From Haliclona indistincta (lineage: Eukaryota > Porifera > Demospongiae > Haplosclerida > Chalinidae), in NCBI GenBank assembly GCA_964017065.1, contig OZ024784.1:13807152-13871151 (forward strand): DNA of 64,000 nt. The letters are read 5' to 3'. The position numbers and the translations under genes were made by a program. The notes beneath the pieces were generated by a model. That model was not told where the DNA came from, searched no databases, and saw only the letters and a program-made list of their open reading frames with translations. Shown here in pieces: positions 63,960 through 64,000 of the stretch (within the stretch, counting starts at the first letter, position 1; every line of letters begins with the position of its first letter).

Positions 63960-64000
63960 TTAAAGTTCATTTTCTGCTCCACGTACACATGGTGATTGTA
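63960..64000 (-). CDS. Secreted cysteine-rich protein, copy 2, 3' end only
   Basis: The last 41 bases match the end of exon 2 of the gene at 56543: stop at 63960-63962 and the codons for the final residues, with one change next to the last cysteine region. The rest lies beyond the right edge. Whether the copy is intact cannot be told. Confidence 0.6.
   Translation of the reverse strand, partial: QSPCVRGAENEL

Larger units (their letters stand above)
59877..64000. repeat. Second copy of a 7.4-kb tandem duplication
   Basis: From TCTAGATCATTTT at 59877 the sequence follows that from 52439 to the window end, including introns, spacers, the protease and the tRNA-like relic. The offset is 7438 bp at the left, 7458 at the third MRH exon and 7404 at the protease, through small indels. 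Nucleotide identity is high throughout (protease proteins differ at 15 of 537 residues). The left edge coincides with the break in SRPRB. Confidence 0.93.

Overview
The window is nuclear DNA from a compact, intron-rich animal genome, most likely a demosponge or similar early-branching metazoan. The evidence is animal-type genes (MAP-kinase phosphatase, adducin, DOK-like adaptor, LST2/ZFYVE28, condensin NCAPG, exocyst EXOC8, PSMD4, ciliary coiled-coil proteins), introns of mostly 50-150 bp, intergenic gaps often below 300 bp, two intronless beta-helix/multi-membrane receptors, and a decayed copy of a secreted cysteine-rich family I associate with sponges. No bacterial-type operon, CRISPR array, rRNA gene or functional tRNA gene was seen. 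The species call is inference. Gene coordinates are CDS outer limits from first to last coding base; exons are given where read.

Left third (1-24 kb): the 5' exons of sideroflexin-5 (minus) stand head-to-head with a MAP-kinase phosphatase (plus). Two tandem arsenite-methyltransferase genes follow; the second has lost one of the four conserved cysteines and carries a hAT-type MITE in intron 1. Next come three intronless genes in a row: a large beta-helix/multi-TM receptor (plus), an FKBP-like TPR protein (plus) and a second receptor paralogue (minus). Mitochondrial glycerol-3-phosphate acyltransferase GPAM (minus) is divergent from adducin (plus), and an intronless mitochondrial-clan cytochrome P450 follows.

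Middle (24-50 kb): densely packed housekeeping and ciliary genes in alternating divergent and convergent pairs: PSMD4 (-), a CLAMP/CFAP119-like ciliary gene (+), EXOC8 (-, intronless), NCAPG (+), ZFYVE28/LST2 (+), DUSP11 copy 1 (-), PYROXD2 (+), DUSP11 copy 2 (-), a CCDC172-like coiled-coil gene (+) and a PH-PTB DOK-like adaptor (-). Three GC-AG introns occur between 40.5 and 47.4 kb.

Right third (50-64 kb): repeat-rich and structurally active. It holds a decayed gene copy, a 65-bp palindromic element with 9-bp target duplication, a 527-bp inverted-repeat element with a pol III-like promoter and minisatellite, a TA-flanked MITE, and a 14-unit 21-bp minisatellite. A segment carrying an MRH-type membrane protein, an intronless TPP1-like sedolisin protease, a tRNA-Ile-like relic and a small secreted cysteine-rich protein occurs twice, offset by about 7.4 kb. 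The second copy starts exactly where a truncated SRPRB gene stops, as expected for a tandem duplication with breakpoints inside the MRH gene and inside SRPRB. The second MRH copy is a pseudogene; the second protease is intact. Between the copies lies a foldback element with perfect 166-bp arms.
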